From: Leptolinea sp. UBA4782 | GTDB taxonomy: Bacteria > Chloroflexota > Anaerolineae > Anaerolineales > Anaerolineaceae | Direction of reading: 5' to 3' | Assembly: GCA_002403095.1 (NCBI GenBank) | Contig: DHHC01000028.1 | Location: forward strand, 1-48,937 | DNA: 48,937 nucleotides | Notes under the pieces: model-generated | The model's input: only the letters and a program-made list of their open reading frames with translations | Told to the model about the DNA's origin: nothing | Databases searched by the model: none | In this document: one piece after another, positions 8,103-16,373 of the stretch | How the letters are laid out: every line of letters begins with the position of its first letter | Position numbering within the stretch: position 1 is the stretch's first letter | Program-made: the position numbers and the translations under genes

Positions 8103-8990
8103 ATGAAAAAAAGGTCAAAAACCAGAAGCTACGGCATTTCCACCCGCATTAACCATGATGCTTCACAGTATTACGGTTCACGCATGAGCAAAGGCCTGCC
8201 TGGCAGGTCAACCGGACCTGCCCACTTACAGCCAGACCAGGAATTCCCCGCTCGACTCGAAAACACGATCCGGGTAATAAGTGCAGGTGATTTGCAGGAG
8301 ATTCCGGATAACTCAGTTCACCTGATGGTTACCTCTCCCCCCTATAACGCCACAAAAGAATATGATGACGACCTGTCGCAAAAGGATTACTTTGAACTGT
8401 TGCGGGAAGTTTTTACAGAAACATACCGGGTCCTAGTGAACGGGGGCAGAGCCTGCATCAATGTCGCCAACCTGGGGCGGAAACCATATATCCCCCTTTC
8501 AGACCACATTTCCCAAATGATGACGGAAATCGGCTTCTTGATGCGGGGAGAAATCATCTGGAACAAAGGGGTAAAGGCTGGTGTATCAATGGCCTGGGGA
8601 AGCTGGCGGTCAGCCGCCAACCCGGTATTGCGTGATACCCATGAGTACATCCTCGTCTTTTCGAAAGGCGCCTTCTCTCGCAAGAAACCAGAAGGAAAAG
8701 AAAATACGATCACCAAAGAGCAATTCATGGAATGGACCAGGTCAGTCTGGCTTATGGATACAGAATCAGCCAGAAAAGTAGGGCATCCTGCGCCTTTCCC
8801 GGTAGAGCTGCCATACCGCTTAATCCAGCTGTACACTTTCACCGGTGATATCATCCTGGATCCGTTCATCGGCAGTGGAACTACCGCTGTTGCCGCCCTG
8901 ATGTCTGGGCGTAAGTACATCGGGTATGAAATCAACCCGCAATATGCAGAGCTGGCCGAAGAAAGGATCGCACAGTTCCTTACCTCTTGA
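8103..8990 (+). CDS. Orphan DNA methyltransferase (beta class, TSPPY motif)
   Basis: 295 residues. Motif IV is TSPPYN (near residue 77) and motif I is DPFIGSGTTAVAAL near the C-terminus, so motif IV precedes motif I, the beta-class order of N4-cytosine and N6-adenine methyltransferases. SPPY is more often seen with N4-cytosine enzymes. The N-terminus (YGISTRINHDASQYYGSR) resembles the lead-in of this family. Target recognition probably lies in residues 150-230. No restriction endonuclase gene lies beside it, so it is likely solitary. The start has no strong Shine-Dalgarno sequence; the ATG at 8187 is an in-frame alternative but would remove the conserved lead-in. Confidence 0.85.
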   Translation: MKKRSKTRSYGISTRINHDASQYYGSRMSKGLPGRSTGPAHLQPDQEFPARLENTIRVISAGDLQEIPDNSVHLMVTSPPYNATKEYDDDLSQKDYFELLREVFTETYRVLVNGGRACINVANLGRKPYIPLSDHISQMMTEIGFLMRGEIIWNKGVKAGVSMAWGSWRSAANPVLRDTHEYILVFSKGAFSRKKPEGKENTITKEQFMEWTRSVWLMDTESARKVGHPAPFPVELPYRLIQLYTFTGDIILDPFIGSGTTAVAALMSGRKYIGYEINPQYAELAEERIAQFLTS

Positions 8991-9010
8991 GGTTTTCATG
9001 TTCTCCAACC

Positions 9011-9044
9011 GGTGCTGTCACCACCTTTTGACAGCACCTTCTCC
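9011..9044 (+). terminator. Terminator-like hairpin after the methyltransferase
   Basis: GGTGCTGTCA (9011-9020) pairs perfectly with TGACAGCACC (9029-9038), with the loop containing CTTTT, followed by TTCTCC. The T-run is short, so this is a probable rather than certain terminator. A TACAAT at 9051-9056 downstream could serve the RNase J gene. Confidence 0.55.
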
Positions 9045-9115
9045 ATCAGGTACAATGGTTTGGTTGTATTTATTCGAAATTATCAGGAAGCTTTTTCCTG
9101 TTTTTGAGGTTCATT

Positions 9116-10756
9116 ATGAAATCTAAAGTGTTAAGAATCATCCCCCTTGGCGGATTCGGCGAGGTAGGGAAGAATATGATGGTATATGAATTCGGGGGAG
9201 AAATCCTGGTAGTGGATGCCGGGTTGATGTTCCCCGAAAACGATATGCTCGGAGTGGATTACATTATCCCGGATTTTCAATACCTGCTGGATAAACGCAG
9301 CCAGGTTAAAGGCATCATTATTACGCACGGGCATGAAGATCATATCGGCGCAATCCATCACCTGCTGCAGGAGATCCAGGCTCCCATATATGCCACCCCG
9401 CTGACCAGGGGGCTGCTGGAAGTAAAACTGGCGCGAAATGGTGCGGGATCAAAAGCCGTGTTGAATACCGTCCAGGCAGGCGAAACTGTCCAGATCGGTT
9501 CTTTCAAGGTGGATTTTTTCCATGTCTGCCATTCCATCCCGGACGGTGTCGGGCTTGGGATCGAAACTCCAGCCGGGCTGGTAGTACATACAGGAGATTT
9601 TAAACTGGACCACACCCCGGTGGATAACTGGCCGACCGATTACGCCAAGCTGGCAGAGTTTTCCAAGCGAGGCGTCCTGCTGCTGATGTCTGATTCCACC
9701 AATGCCGAAAGGCACGGCTGGACCCCTTCTGAACGCGTGATCGATAATGCTTTTGAACAGGCTTTCCGCAAGGCGCCTGGCAGGATCATCGTTGCCAGCT
9801 TTGCTTCACTCATCTCCCGTATGCAGCAAGTCTCGAATGCTGCCGTCCGCCACAACCGCAAGCTGGCCTTTGTTGGTGTAAGCATGGTCGATAACATGAA
9901 GATCGCCCGAAAACTGGGTTACCTGAACATACCCGATGACAGCCTGGTGAGCATCGACCAGGCGTTGAATATGCCGGATGACGAGGTTGTGATCATGTGC
10001 ACCGGCTCACAAGGTGAACCGTCTTCTATCCTGGGCAGGCTGGCAAAGGGCGCCTACAACCTTTTTGATATCAAGCTGGGCGATACGGTTATCCACTCCT
10101 CCCATCCCATCCCCGGGAACGAGGAAAAAGTGTACAGCACCATCAACCGTCTGCTGCAACGTGGGGCTGATGTGGTATATGAAGCGGTTGCCCAGGTGCA
10201 TGTCTCGGGACATGCCAGCCAGGAAGAGCAAAAGATGATGCTGAACCTGGTTAAACCGAAATACTTTATCCCCATGCACGGCGAACTGCGCCACATGCGC
10301 CAGCATGCCTTCCTGGGGCTGCAGGTCGGTATCCCGGAAGAAAACATTGCCGTGGTTGAGAACGGCCAGGTGATCGAATTTCAAGACGGGGTCATGCGCG
10401 TTGCTGAACGCATTCCCGGCGGGTATGTATATGTAGATGGAAGCGTGGTAAGCGGGATGGATCCCGACCTGATGCGGGAAAGGGAGCTGCTTTCACAGGA
10501 TGGCGTAATCATCATCAGCCTGGTCCTGGATAAAGACACCGGCAGGCTGGCTGCCAGCCCGGACATCAGCAGCAAGGGGTTCATGGTAAGCAAAGATACC
10601 AGCCAGCTCTTCAGCCAGCTGCGCAGCAGGATTGCAGAAATTGCGAGCCGCTCGGACAGCAGCCTGCAGCGGGACATCGAACGTTCAGCACGCGATATGC
10701 TGTATAACGAAGTCCGCCGCCGCCCTATGGTGGTTACCAGTATCATCAAAGTGTGA
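9116..10756 (+). CDS. rnj: Ribonuclease J
   Basis: 546 residues from the ATG at 9116, chosen because GAGG lies 6 bases upstream; a TTG at 9104 opens the same frame. RNase J is a beta-CASP metallo-beta-lactamase nuclease with 5'-3' exonuclease and endonuclease activity in mRNA decay and rRNA maturation. The metal site HGHEDHIGA is near residue 75, and IPLGGFGEVGKNM, HTGDFKLDHTPVD, SDSTNAERHGWTPSE, CTGSQGEP and HVSGHASQEE follow in the family order. The C-terminal domain ends in RRRPMVVTSIIKV. It is 16 bases from the deacylase gene, so the two are probably co-transcribed. Confidence 0.96.
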   Translation: MKSKVLRIIPLGGFGEVGKNMMVYEFGGEILVVDAGLMFPENDMLGVDYIIPDFQYLLDKRSQVKGIIITHGHEDHIGAIHHLLQEIQAPIYATPLTRGLLEVKLARNGAGSKAVLNTVQAGETVQIGSFKVDFFHVCHSIPDGVGLGIETPAGLVVHTGDFKLDHTPVDNWPTDYAKLAEFSKRGVLLLMSDSTNAERHGWTPSERVIDNAFEQAFRKAPGRIIVASFASLISRMQQVSNAAVRHNRKLAFVGVSMVDNMKIARKLGYLNIPDDSLVSIDQALNMPDDEVVIMCTGSQGEPSSILGRLAKGAYNLFDIKLGDTVIHSSHPIPGNEEKVYSTINRLLQRGADVVYEAVAQVHVSGHASQEEQKMMLNLVKPKYFIPMHGELRHMRQHAFLGLQVGIPEENIAVVENGQVIEFQDGVMRVAERIPGGYVYVDGSVVSGMDPDLMRERELLSQDGVIIISLVLDKDTGRLAASPDISSKGFMVSKDTSQLFSQLRSRIAEIASRSDSSLQRDIERSARDMLYNEVRRRPMVVTSIIKV

Positions 10757-10772
10757 TTGTAAAGAGGCCCCT

Positions 10773-11210
10773 ATGCGTGCAGTAATCCAGCGGGTAAGTA
10801 AAAGCAGCGTGAACATTGATGGAAAAGTTGTCGCTGATATTGGATTGGGTTTGAACATCCTGTTGGGGGTTGGACCAGATGATAACGAAGAAAAAGCCCG
10901 CCAGCTGGCTTACAAGGCAGCCCACCTGCGCATCTTCAGCGATTCCGAAGGAAAGATGAACTTATCCGTGATAGATGTACAGGGGCAGGCGATCGTTGTC
11001 TCACAATTTACCCTATACGCAAACACGCAGAAAGGGCACCGTCCGTCCTTTGTTGGCGCTGCCGGTCCGGAAATTGCCAGCCCGTTGTGCGATCGGTTTG
11101 TCGAATTCCTCCGGAAGGAAGGCGTGCCCTGCCAGACTGGTGTCTTTGGAGAGCATATGCAGGTAGAAATCTCCAACGACGGACCTGTCACCATCCTGCT
11201 GGAAATCTGA
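10773..11210 (+). CDS. dtd: D-aminoacyl-tRNA deacylase
   Basis: 145 residues from the ATG at 10773, which begins the canonical MRAVIQRV; the frame is open further upstream within RNase J but that part is not used. DTD hydrolyses D-amino acids (and glycine mischarged on tRNA-Ala) from tRNA, acting on the RNA with a chirality-proofreading site. Both active-site motifs are visible: SQFTLYA (SQxTL) in the middle and NDGPVT (NxGPxT) near the C-terminus. A GAGG-like sequence precedes the start. It follows RNase J by 16 bases and converges on the ABC exporter genes with only 6 bases between stops. Confidence 0.95.
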   Translation: MRAVIQRVSKSSVNIDGKVVADIGLGLNILLGVGPDDNEEKARQLAYKAAHLRIFSDSEGKMNLSVIDVQGQAIVVSQFTLYANTQKGHRPSFVGAAGPEIASPLCDRFVEFLRKEGVPCQTGVFGEHMQVEISNDGPVTILLEI

Positions 11211-11216
11211 CCGGAA

Positions 11217-12083
11217 TCAGTAGTTGGTAGCCTGGTCGATCAATCCGCGTTCACGGGCGCGGTGATCGAGTTTCCCGAAAATCACAGCCGACGCAATTCC
11301 GAATACCAGGGTCAACCCCACCAGGATCAGCAGCAGGTGGGTATTGGTCAGGGAGGAGAAGGTGGGGAATGCTTCAGCTACACTCCCGATCATCGAACGC
11401 CGCATCAATTCCAGCCAGTAGGAAACGGGTACCACATACCCCAGCCAGCGAATGGAGGCCGGCAAAATGCTTAGGGGGAAAATTGCCCCGCTGAACAGGA
11501 AGAGTGCCCCTGCGACAGCATCTCCGATCATGTCGGAGTGGCGGGCAATGTTCATTGCGATACCAGCCAACATCATTCCCAGGGTCGCCAGCATCACTAT
11601 TCCGATAAGCAGAGTAAGGATAAACAACCCCCAATTCGCTTCTCCAAAGTCAAGCGGAATCTTCAGGAAGATCACCCCGAATGCGATGGTCACCACCACT
11701 GCAAAAGTGGTGGTAATGAAACGCGCTACGCCGCGCCCCAGCAGGTAATAAGGTACTGATATGGGGGAAACATAGATGTATTTCAGGGTTCGGTAATGCT
11801 CACGATCATCTATGATTGCCCAGGCAAGGCCGGACATAACTGCACCAACATACTGATAAAAAGCATTTCCCAGGTAAAGGTAGGCAAATATCGGTGATGT
11901 GAAATCACTCTGTGCGATGATGCTGTACATGATCACCAGGATACCCGCCGATGAAAGGGGTTTGACGATGGAGTAAATGGCAAACAGGAAGGGGTCTGTC
12001 CAGTTGGATTCAATCTTCCAGCCCAGCCAGGCGGCTGTGCTGAAGGAGCGGTAATTCTTGCGAATGCTGTTGATGTTTTCCAT
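11217..12083 (-). CDS. ABC-2 type transporter permease
   Basis: 288 residues with about six membrane helices in the ABC-2 (NodJ/DrrB-like) arrangement: an N-terminal cytoplasmic stretch, a helix starting near FAIYSIVKPL, and a C-terminal pair ending near LVFGIASAVIFG. The family motif region GAIFPLSILPASIRWLGYVVPVSYWLELMR, just before the last helix, supports the call. It is the third gene of a minus-strand operon with a second permease (15 bases upstream) and an ATPase, so the exporter is probably a heterodimer of two permeases with an ATPase dimer. The substrate is unknown; drugs, lipids or polysaccharides are all possible in this class. Confidence 0.87.
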   Translation of the reverse strand: MENINSIRKNYRSFSTAAWLGWKIESNWTDPFLFAIYSIVKPLSSAGILVIMYSIIAQSDFTSPIFAYLYLGNAFYQYVGAVMSGLAWAIIDDREHYRTLKYIYVSPISVPYYLLGRGVARFITTTFAVVVTIAFGVIFLKIPLDFGEANWGLFILTLLIGIVMLATLGMMLAGIAMNIARHSDMIGDAVAGALFLFSGAIFPLSILPASIRWLGYVVPVSYWLELMRRSMIGSVAEAFPTFSSLTNTHLLLILVGLTLVFGIASAVIFGKLDHRARERGLIDQATNY

Positions 12084-12098
12084 AACTTTTTACAGGCC

Positions 12099-12941
12099 TT
12101 AACGGCGCCCCTCCGTCAACCTGCCCTCACGGACAGCCAGTTTTTCAATGTAAGCAAGCAAGTAGCGTGCAGCAGTAAGGAAAACTACTGCCAATCCGAT
12201 CAAAATGTACAGTTCCAGCCTGACATTTAGGAAACCCAGGCTGGCGCCCGTGGAGAATACCAGCTGGCGCATGGCATCCAATCCCAGGGTCAGCGGGATA
12301 ATGGAAGCACCCACAGCCACCCAGAAATTCAAACTTTTGACGGGAAAATAGAACCCGGAAACCAGGAAGATGGGTTCCTGTGCCAGGTTGGCAATGTGCC
12401 AGGCTTCCCGGTTGAATAGCAGGAAAAGTGAAGAGGTCATCATTCCCATCCCGTACAGGGCTACCATGCAGACCAGGAAGATCGCCAGCAGCATCCAGAA
12501 GCTGACCACCGTGTAGCTGACCTGGAAGATCAGGCTGCCCAACAGGATCACACTCACTGCACGGATGGTGGTTGCAGCCAGCCCGCCCAGCGACATGCCC
12601 ATCAGGATGGCCGACATCGGCGCAGGGGACACAATGTACAATGCCAGGTTGCCGGTCTGCTTTTCCCAGTACAGCTGGCTGGACATGCTCCATAACACAT
12701 TCATCCAGAAGGCAGTCATGGCACCGCCAACTACAACAAACCCAATATAGTCTTCAGGCGCCTGGATAGCGCGGTAAACGAAAACATAGGAAGCCACCGA
12801 AATCATGGGGAAAAAGACATCAAAGAACAGCCACGATTTTTCACGCTGCTGCCCTACCAGGCGCGGATATGCCCGCCCGAAGGCAGTCAGCCAGAACAAT
12901 TTCCAGCCGGTGGCTTTCTTAGTTACTGGCGGAAGCATCAT
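12099..12941 (-). CDS. ABC-2 type transporter permease
   Basis: 280 residues from the ATG at 12941, chosen because GAAGGTGG lies just upstream; the frame is open to 13034, but that extension is shadowed by the ATPase gene. About six membrane helices, with FFPMISVASYVFVYRAI at the start and the conserved GFYFPVKSLNFWVAVGASIIPLTLGLDAMR before the last helix, as in its neighbour. It overlaps the end of the ATPase gene by about 23 bases, implying translational coupling. It would form the second half of the transmembrane channel; the substrate is not evident. Confidence 0.85.
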   Translation of the reverse strand: MMLPPVTKKATGWKLFWLTAFGRAYPRLVGQQREKSWLFFDVFFPMISVASYVFVYRAIQAPEDYIGFVVVGGAMTAFWMNVLWSMSSQLYWEKQTGNLALYIVSPAPMSAILMGMSLGGLAATTIRAVSVILLGSLIFQVSYTVVSFWMLLAIFLVCMVALYGMGMMTSSLFLLFNREAWHIANLAQEPIFLVSGFYFPVKSLNFWVAVGASIIPLTLGLDAMRQLVFSTGASLGFLNVRLELYILIGLAVVFLTAARYLLAYIEKLAVREGRLTEGRR

Positions 12942-13950
12942 CGTTTTCCACCTTCTCCACTTCTTCCATGCGCTTGCCAACCAGTTGCACAAATACATCT
13001 TCCAGGGTTGGCTGGCGTTTTTGAAGGCTGGCAATGCGTGCGTTTTGCTCTGTCAATTCGGTGATCACTCCGGCAAGTACATCCTCTGCCTCAAGGAAAA
13101 CCTCAACACTGGTGGTACCGTTAACCGGCACCGCAAGGACTTTATTTAACCCCGCGATTGCAGTAAACCGCTCCAGGTCAACAAGATGGTCGCACTCGAC
13201 ATCGATCGAGAAAATGGCTTCCTTCTGGAAATCCTTCTTGAGGTGCTCGGGTGTATCACAGGCCAGGACGCGCCCCTTGTTGATGATCGCTACCCGGTCG
13301 CATAGTTCTTCCGCCTCTGCCATGTAATGGGTGGTCAGCAGCAGCGTGCGGGTAGGGTTATCATCCATCCAGCTGCGCACGAAATTGCGTACATCGCGTG
13401 AAGCTCCCACATCCAGACCAAGGGTAGGCTCATCCAGGAAGAGGATCTCCGGGTCTGTCAGGAACCCGCGCACGATGTTCATTTTCTGGCGCAGCCCGGT
13501 AGACAGGTCAGCCGAGCGCATGTTCGCCCTGTCCGACAGACCAACGATCTCCAGCAGTTTCTTGATGCGGTCGTTGGCTTCCTTCGTGGAAATCCCGTAG
13601 AACTGGGCAAACATCCACAGGTTTTCGCGCACGGTTAACAACCCATACCCGGAGGATTCGCCTCCGGAAACCATGTTGATGCACGTGCGCACCTGTTCGG
13701 GTTCTTTGCTGACATCATGCCCCGCCACAACCGCCAGCCCGTTGGTTGGCGAGAGGAGTGTGGTGAGGATCTTGATCAATGTTGTTTTTCCCGCCCCGTT
13801 TGGGCCCAGCAAGCCGAACAACTCGCCCGGCTTGATTACCAGGTTAACATCTTCAAGGGCAGTAAGCTGTTTTGCATCGCCCTTTTTTGCATCGCGTATT
13901 TTATACACGCGCCCCAGTTTTTCTGTATAGACACTGAATTCGTCTTTCAT
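12919..13950 (-). CDS. ABC transporter ATP-binding protein (exporter, DrrA/NatA-like)
   Basis: 343 residues, first gene of the exporter operon. Walker A GPNGAGKTT is near residue 49, the signature is LSTGLRQKM (LSxGxxQ type), Walker B is ILFLDEPTLGLD and the switch histidine lies in LLTTHYMAEAEELCDRV. The C-terminal 110 residues form an extra domain ending in QPTLEDVFVQLVGKR, the typical DrrA/NatA tail. It powers export through the two downstream permeases. A weak GGAT precedes the ATG, and no convincing promoter was found immediately upstream. Confidence 0.93.
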   Translation of the reverse strand: MKDEFSVYTEKLGRVYKIRDAKKGDAKQLTALEDVNLVIKPGELFGLLGPNGAGKTTLIKILTTLLSPTNGLAVVAGHDVSKEPEQVRTCINMVSGGESSGYGLLTVRENLWMFAQFYGISTKEANDRIKKLLEIVGLSDRANMRSADLSTGLRQKMNIVRGFLTDPEILFLDEPTLGLDVGASRDVRNFVRSWMDDNPTRTLLLTTHYMAEAEELCDRVAIINKGRVLACDTPEHLKKDFQKEAIFSIDVECDHLVDLERFTAIAGLNKVLAVPVNGTTSVEVFLEAEDVLAGVITELTEQNARIASLQKRQPTLEDVFVQLVGKRMEEVEKVENDDASASN

Positions 13951-14039
13951 AATTGATCCGTTTTGATTAAATTATGGGTTTTCCGTAGGGTAAGCGTAGG
14001 TTAACCGTCAAGCTAATTTAGAACAAATGGTATATATTA

Positions 14040-14107
14040 TCACTAAGGGCGACTTCTCTTCTTCTCCTCCTTAGTGAGAGCGCCGGGGTCGGCGTCCCCG
14101 GCGCTCG
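14040..14107 (+). ncRNA. Candidate structured RNA: two tandem hairpins with CU-rich loop
   Basis: In the gap 13951-14230, TCACTAAGG (14040-14048) pairs perfectly with CCTTAGTGA (14069-14077), enclosing a 20-base pyrimidine-rich loop, and is followed at once by a strong GC hairpin, GAGCGCCGGGG with CCCCGGCGCTC (about 14076-14107). A terminator lies 50 bases further on the plus strand. No ORF explains it. It may be a small RNA or a leader; strand is inferred from the terminator only. On the minus strand it would be a leader of the ABC operon instead. Confidence 0.35.
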
Positions 14108-14154
14108 ATGATTCTACCACCATTTGAAATTCAGGCATTAAAAATTTGATCAAT

Positions 14155-14184
14155 CCCGGTTCTTTGTTGACCGGGTATTTTTTT
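14155..14184 (+). terminator. Rho-independent terminator with no gene before it
   Basis: CCCGGT (14155-14160) and ACCGGG (14170-14175) flank a 9-base loop, followed by TATTTTTTT on the plus strand. No plus-strand gene precedes it for 2.9 kb (the ABC genes are on the minus strand), so it should end a non-coding transcript or act inside a leader. A TACAAT at 14197-14202 could be the -10 box of the following gene. Confidence 0.65.
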
Positions 14185-14230
14185 GTTAATTTCGTTTACA
14201 ATACCTTAGTTCTGGAGAAGAAAAGATCCT

Positions 14231-15139
14231 ATGAATCAAACCATGAAAGGCAAGGTTGTGCTCATCACCGGTGCAAATTCCGGGATTGGCAAAGAGGCTG
14301 TTTCACAGCTGGCAGGGCTTGGCGCAAGTGTAATCATGGCTTGCCGTTCAAAGGAACGGGGGGAACAGGCATGCCAGGAAGTTTTACAGAGATTTCCTGA
14401 AGCAGACCTGAAAGTTATGACCGTTGACCTTTCTTCGCAGGCGTCCATTTACAACCTGGCCGACCAGGTGAATACCTATTACCGCAGGCTGGATGTATTG
14501 ATCCACAACGCAGCGAATTTCGACCTTTCCTTGAAAGAACCTGCCCTCACCGGTGACGGGGTGGAAACCATTTTCGCCACCAACCACATCGCCCCGTTCC
14601 TGCTAACCCGCTTGCTGCTCGACCTGCTGAAAGCGAGTGTACCCAGCCGGATCATTACCGTGTCATCTAAAGGTTTGATGGTGTATCCCACCCTGGATAT
14701 CGACTTTGAAAACCTGAATGGCGAACGCAGGTATTCTGCCCAGCGGGCTTATTACCATTCCAAACTGGCACAGATCATGTTCACTTACGACCTGGCAGAG
14801 CGCCTGGCAGGCACTGGTGTTACTGCCAATTGCATTCAGGTGACCAATGTGGCAGTGCCGGATGAGAGGCTGCCTCAATTGCCCGGATGGCTGAAGAAGA
14901 TGTACGCGCTCAAGCGTTCGATATCTATCACACCCGCCAGGATGGCAGAGACATATACATATCTTGCATCAGATCCTGCGGTTGGACAGATCAGCGGCAA
15001 TCTCTGGGATGAGAACAACCGGCAGATAAAATCAAACCGCAATTCATACAACCGTGAAACCTGGAATAAGCTCTGGCTGGCAAGTGAAAAAATGCTCATT
15101 TCCAGGGATTCCTTAAACGACAGATGGGAGACGAAATGA
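14231..15139 (+). CDS. Short-chain dehydrogenase/reductase (retinol-dehydrogenase-like)
   Basis: 302 residues. The Rossmann nucleotide motif TGANSGIGKEA is at residues 14-24, an NAA motif at HNAANFD, a serine in ITVSSKG and the catalytic YxxxK in YYHSKLA, in classical SDR order. The basic residue in CRSKERG after the second strand suggests NADP(H). The overall pattern resembles the retinol-dehydrogenase/WW-domain oxidoreductase branch; the real substrate is unknown. The Shine-Dalgarno is GGAGAAGAA (14214-14222). The stop overlaps the next start as ATGA. Confidence 0.88.
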   Translation: MNQTMKGKVVLITGANSGIGKEAVSQLAGLGASVIMACRSKERGEQACQEVLQRFPEADLKVMTVDLSSQASIYNLADQVNTYYRRLDVLIHNAANFDLSLKEPALTGDGVETIFATNHIAPFLLTRLLLDLLKASVPSRIITVSSKGLMVYPTLDIDFENLNGERRYSAQRAYYHSKLAQIMFTYDLAERLAGTGVTANCIQVTNVAVPDERLPQLPGWLKKMYALKRSISITPARMAETYTYLASDPAVGQISGNLWDENNRQIKSNRNSYNRETWNKLWLASEKMLISRDSLNDRWETK

Positions 15140-15654
15140 TCAAAAAACAACGAATCATATTTCCAGTCATTATATTACTGGTTGCAGTCCTGGCGGCAGG
15201 TTGCAGCGAAAACAAAACCATTAAACCGCAAGCCGGGGCAATCATTTATGGCGACCTGGTACCGGAACAGGCAGGAACCAATGCAAGCGCGAAATCCGGC
15301 GGACTGCAGATCACGGTAACAGGTGACGGAAAAGGTATTTCCCAGGCAATACTTGCCATAGCGGAACTGCATTGTACAAACGAAACCGGCGATGCCAGTA
15401 TCAGCTCAGAAGGCCTTTCAACTACAGTGGATTTCTCCACGCCTGTAGCGATAAACAACGGGCAATTTTCCTTTAACCTTGCCAGGGATGCCAACGAGAA
15501 AATATTAGTGGAGGGAAATTTCACTTCTCCTACCGAAGCAACGGCTGTTGTAACCATCTCAGCAACTGTTACAGTGGCACCTGCCGAAGCAGATTATGAA
15601 GGAACATTCAGCTGCGACTATGGAACCATGTCTTGGAGTGGAATTGCCCAGTAG
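15136..15654 (+). CDS. Small lipoprotein of unknown function
   Basis: 172 residues from the ATG at 15136, preferred over 15124 because GGGAGA sits at the right distance. A signal peptide ends in LAAGC, a clear lipobox, so the mature protein is lipid-anchored outside the membrane. The rest is a beta-rich, Thr/Ser/Ala-rich domain with alternating hydrophobic residues and two cysteines (in LHCTNE and FSCDYG) that may form a disulfide. It is translationally coupled to the SDR gene through an ATGA overlap. I do not recognise the family. Confidence 0.75.
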   Translation: MIKKQRIIFPVIILLVAVLAAGCSENKTIKPQAGAIIYGDLVPEQAGTNASAKSGGLQITVTGDGKGISQAILAIAELHCTNETGDASISSEGLSTTVDFSTPVAINNGQFSFNLARDANEKILVEGNFTSPTEATAVVTISATVTVAPAEADYEGTFSCDYGTMSWSGIAQ

Positions 15655-15744
15655 ACTGGCAGCGGGTGGTCAATTTGGATGTTATTGTGTGATAATATTA
15701 TTGGTTGGTGATTAGCACCAATTTTCTGGCAGGAGGCAGGTATT

Positions 15745-16296
15745 ATGAGCGAAAGACCAAAATATGGGGTGGATATTGCTGGTATACACCGGGAGTTGAC
15801 CCTGTTTGAAGTCAAGCCTGGATTGAAAATTGCCATCCTTAATATCCTGGGTGACACCGAACTGGTATCTGCTTGCGCCAAGGCGCTGGCGGAAAAACTT
15901 AAAACCGTGCTCTACGATATCATCGTCACTGCAGAATCAAAGAGTATCCCGCTGGCCCACATGCTGAGCGTTGAGACGGATAAATCCTATGTCGTCCTGC
16001 GCAAATCTTACAAGCCGTATATGGGAAATGCCATGAGCGCCGAAACCCTTTCCATCACCACCGGAGAACCCCAAACCCTGTACTTGGACGAAAAAGACCA
16101 GGACATGCTCAAAGGCAAGCGGGTGATCATCCTGGATGATGTGATCTCTACCGGTTCCACCCTGCAGGGCATCCGCCTGGTGATGCAAAAAGCCGGCGCA
16201 CAAGTGGTAGGCGAAGCCGCCATCTTCACTGAGGGCGAGCGTGCCAAATGGCGCAACATCATCTCGCTCGGGCACCTGCCTGTTTTCACTGACTGA
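15745..16296 (+). CDS. Purine-type phosphoribosyltransferase (Apt-like)
   Basis: 183 residues. The PRPP-binding motif VIILDDVISTGSTL is near residue 130, as in type I phosphoribosyltransferases, and the YDIIVTAESKSIPLAHML stretch matches the adenine/xanthine branch. These enzymes condense a free purine base with PRPP in salvage. The N-terminus is unlike standard E. coli Apt, so base specificity is open. An AGGAGG Shine-Dalgarno precedes the ATG by 8 bases. It has its own 90-base upstream region and ends at a bidirectional terminator. Confidence 0.82.
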   Translation: MSERPKYGVDIAGIHRELTLFEVKPGLKIAILNILGDTELVSACAKALAEKLKTVLYDIIVTAESKSIPLAHMLSVETDKSYVVLRKSYKPYMGNAMSAETLSITTGEPQTLYLDEKDQDMLKGKRVIILDDVISTGSTLQGIRLVMQKAGAQVVGEAAIFTEGERAKWRNIISLGHLPVFTD

Positions 16297-16317
16297 ACTA
16301 ATCCTATCAAATTCTTA

Positions 16318-16356
16318 TAAAAAGCGTTTTGCCGGCCGGCAAAACGCTTTTTTCTT
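16318..16356. terminator. Bidirectional terminator, perfect 30-base palindrome
   Basis: Bases 16321-16350 are a perfect palindrome (AAAGCGTTTTGCCGG and its complement), flanked by A-runs on the left and T-runs on the right. It sits between the convergent phosphoribosyltransferase and galactokinase-fusion genes and can end transcription in both directions. Confidence 0.9.
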
Positions 16357-16373
16357 TCTTGAGCCAAAAATAA

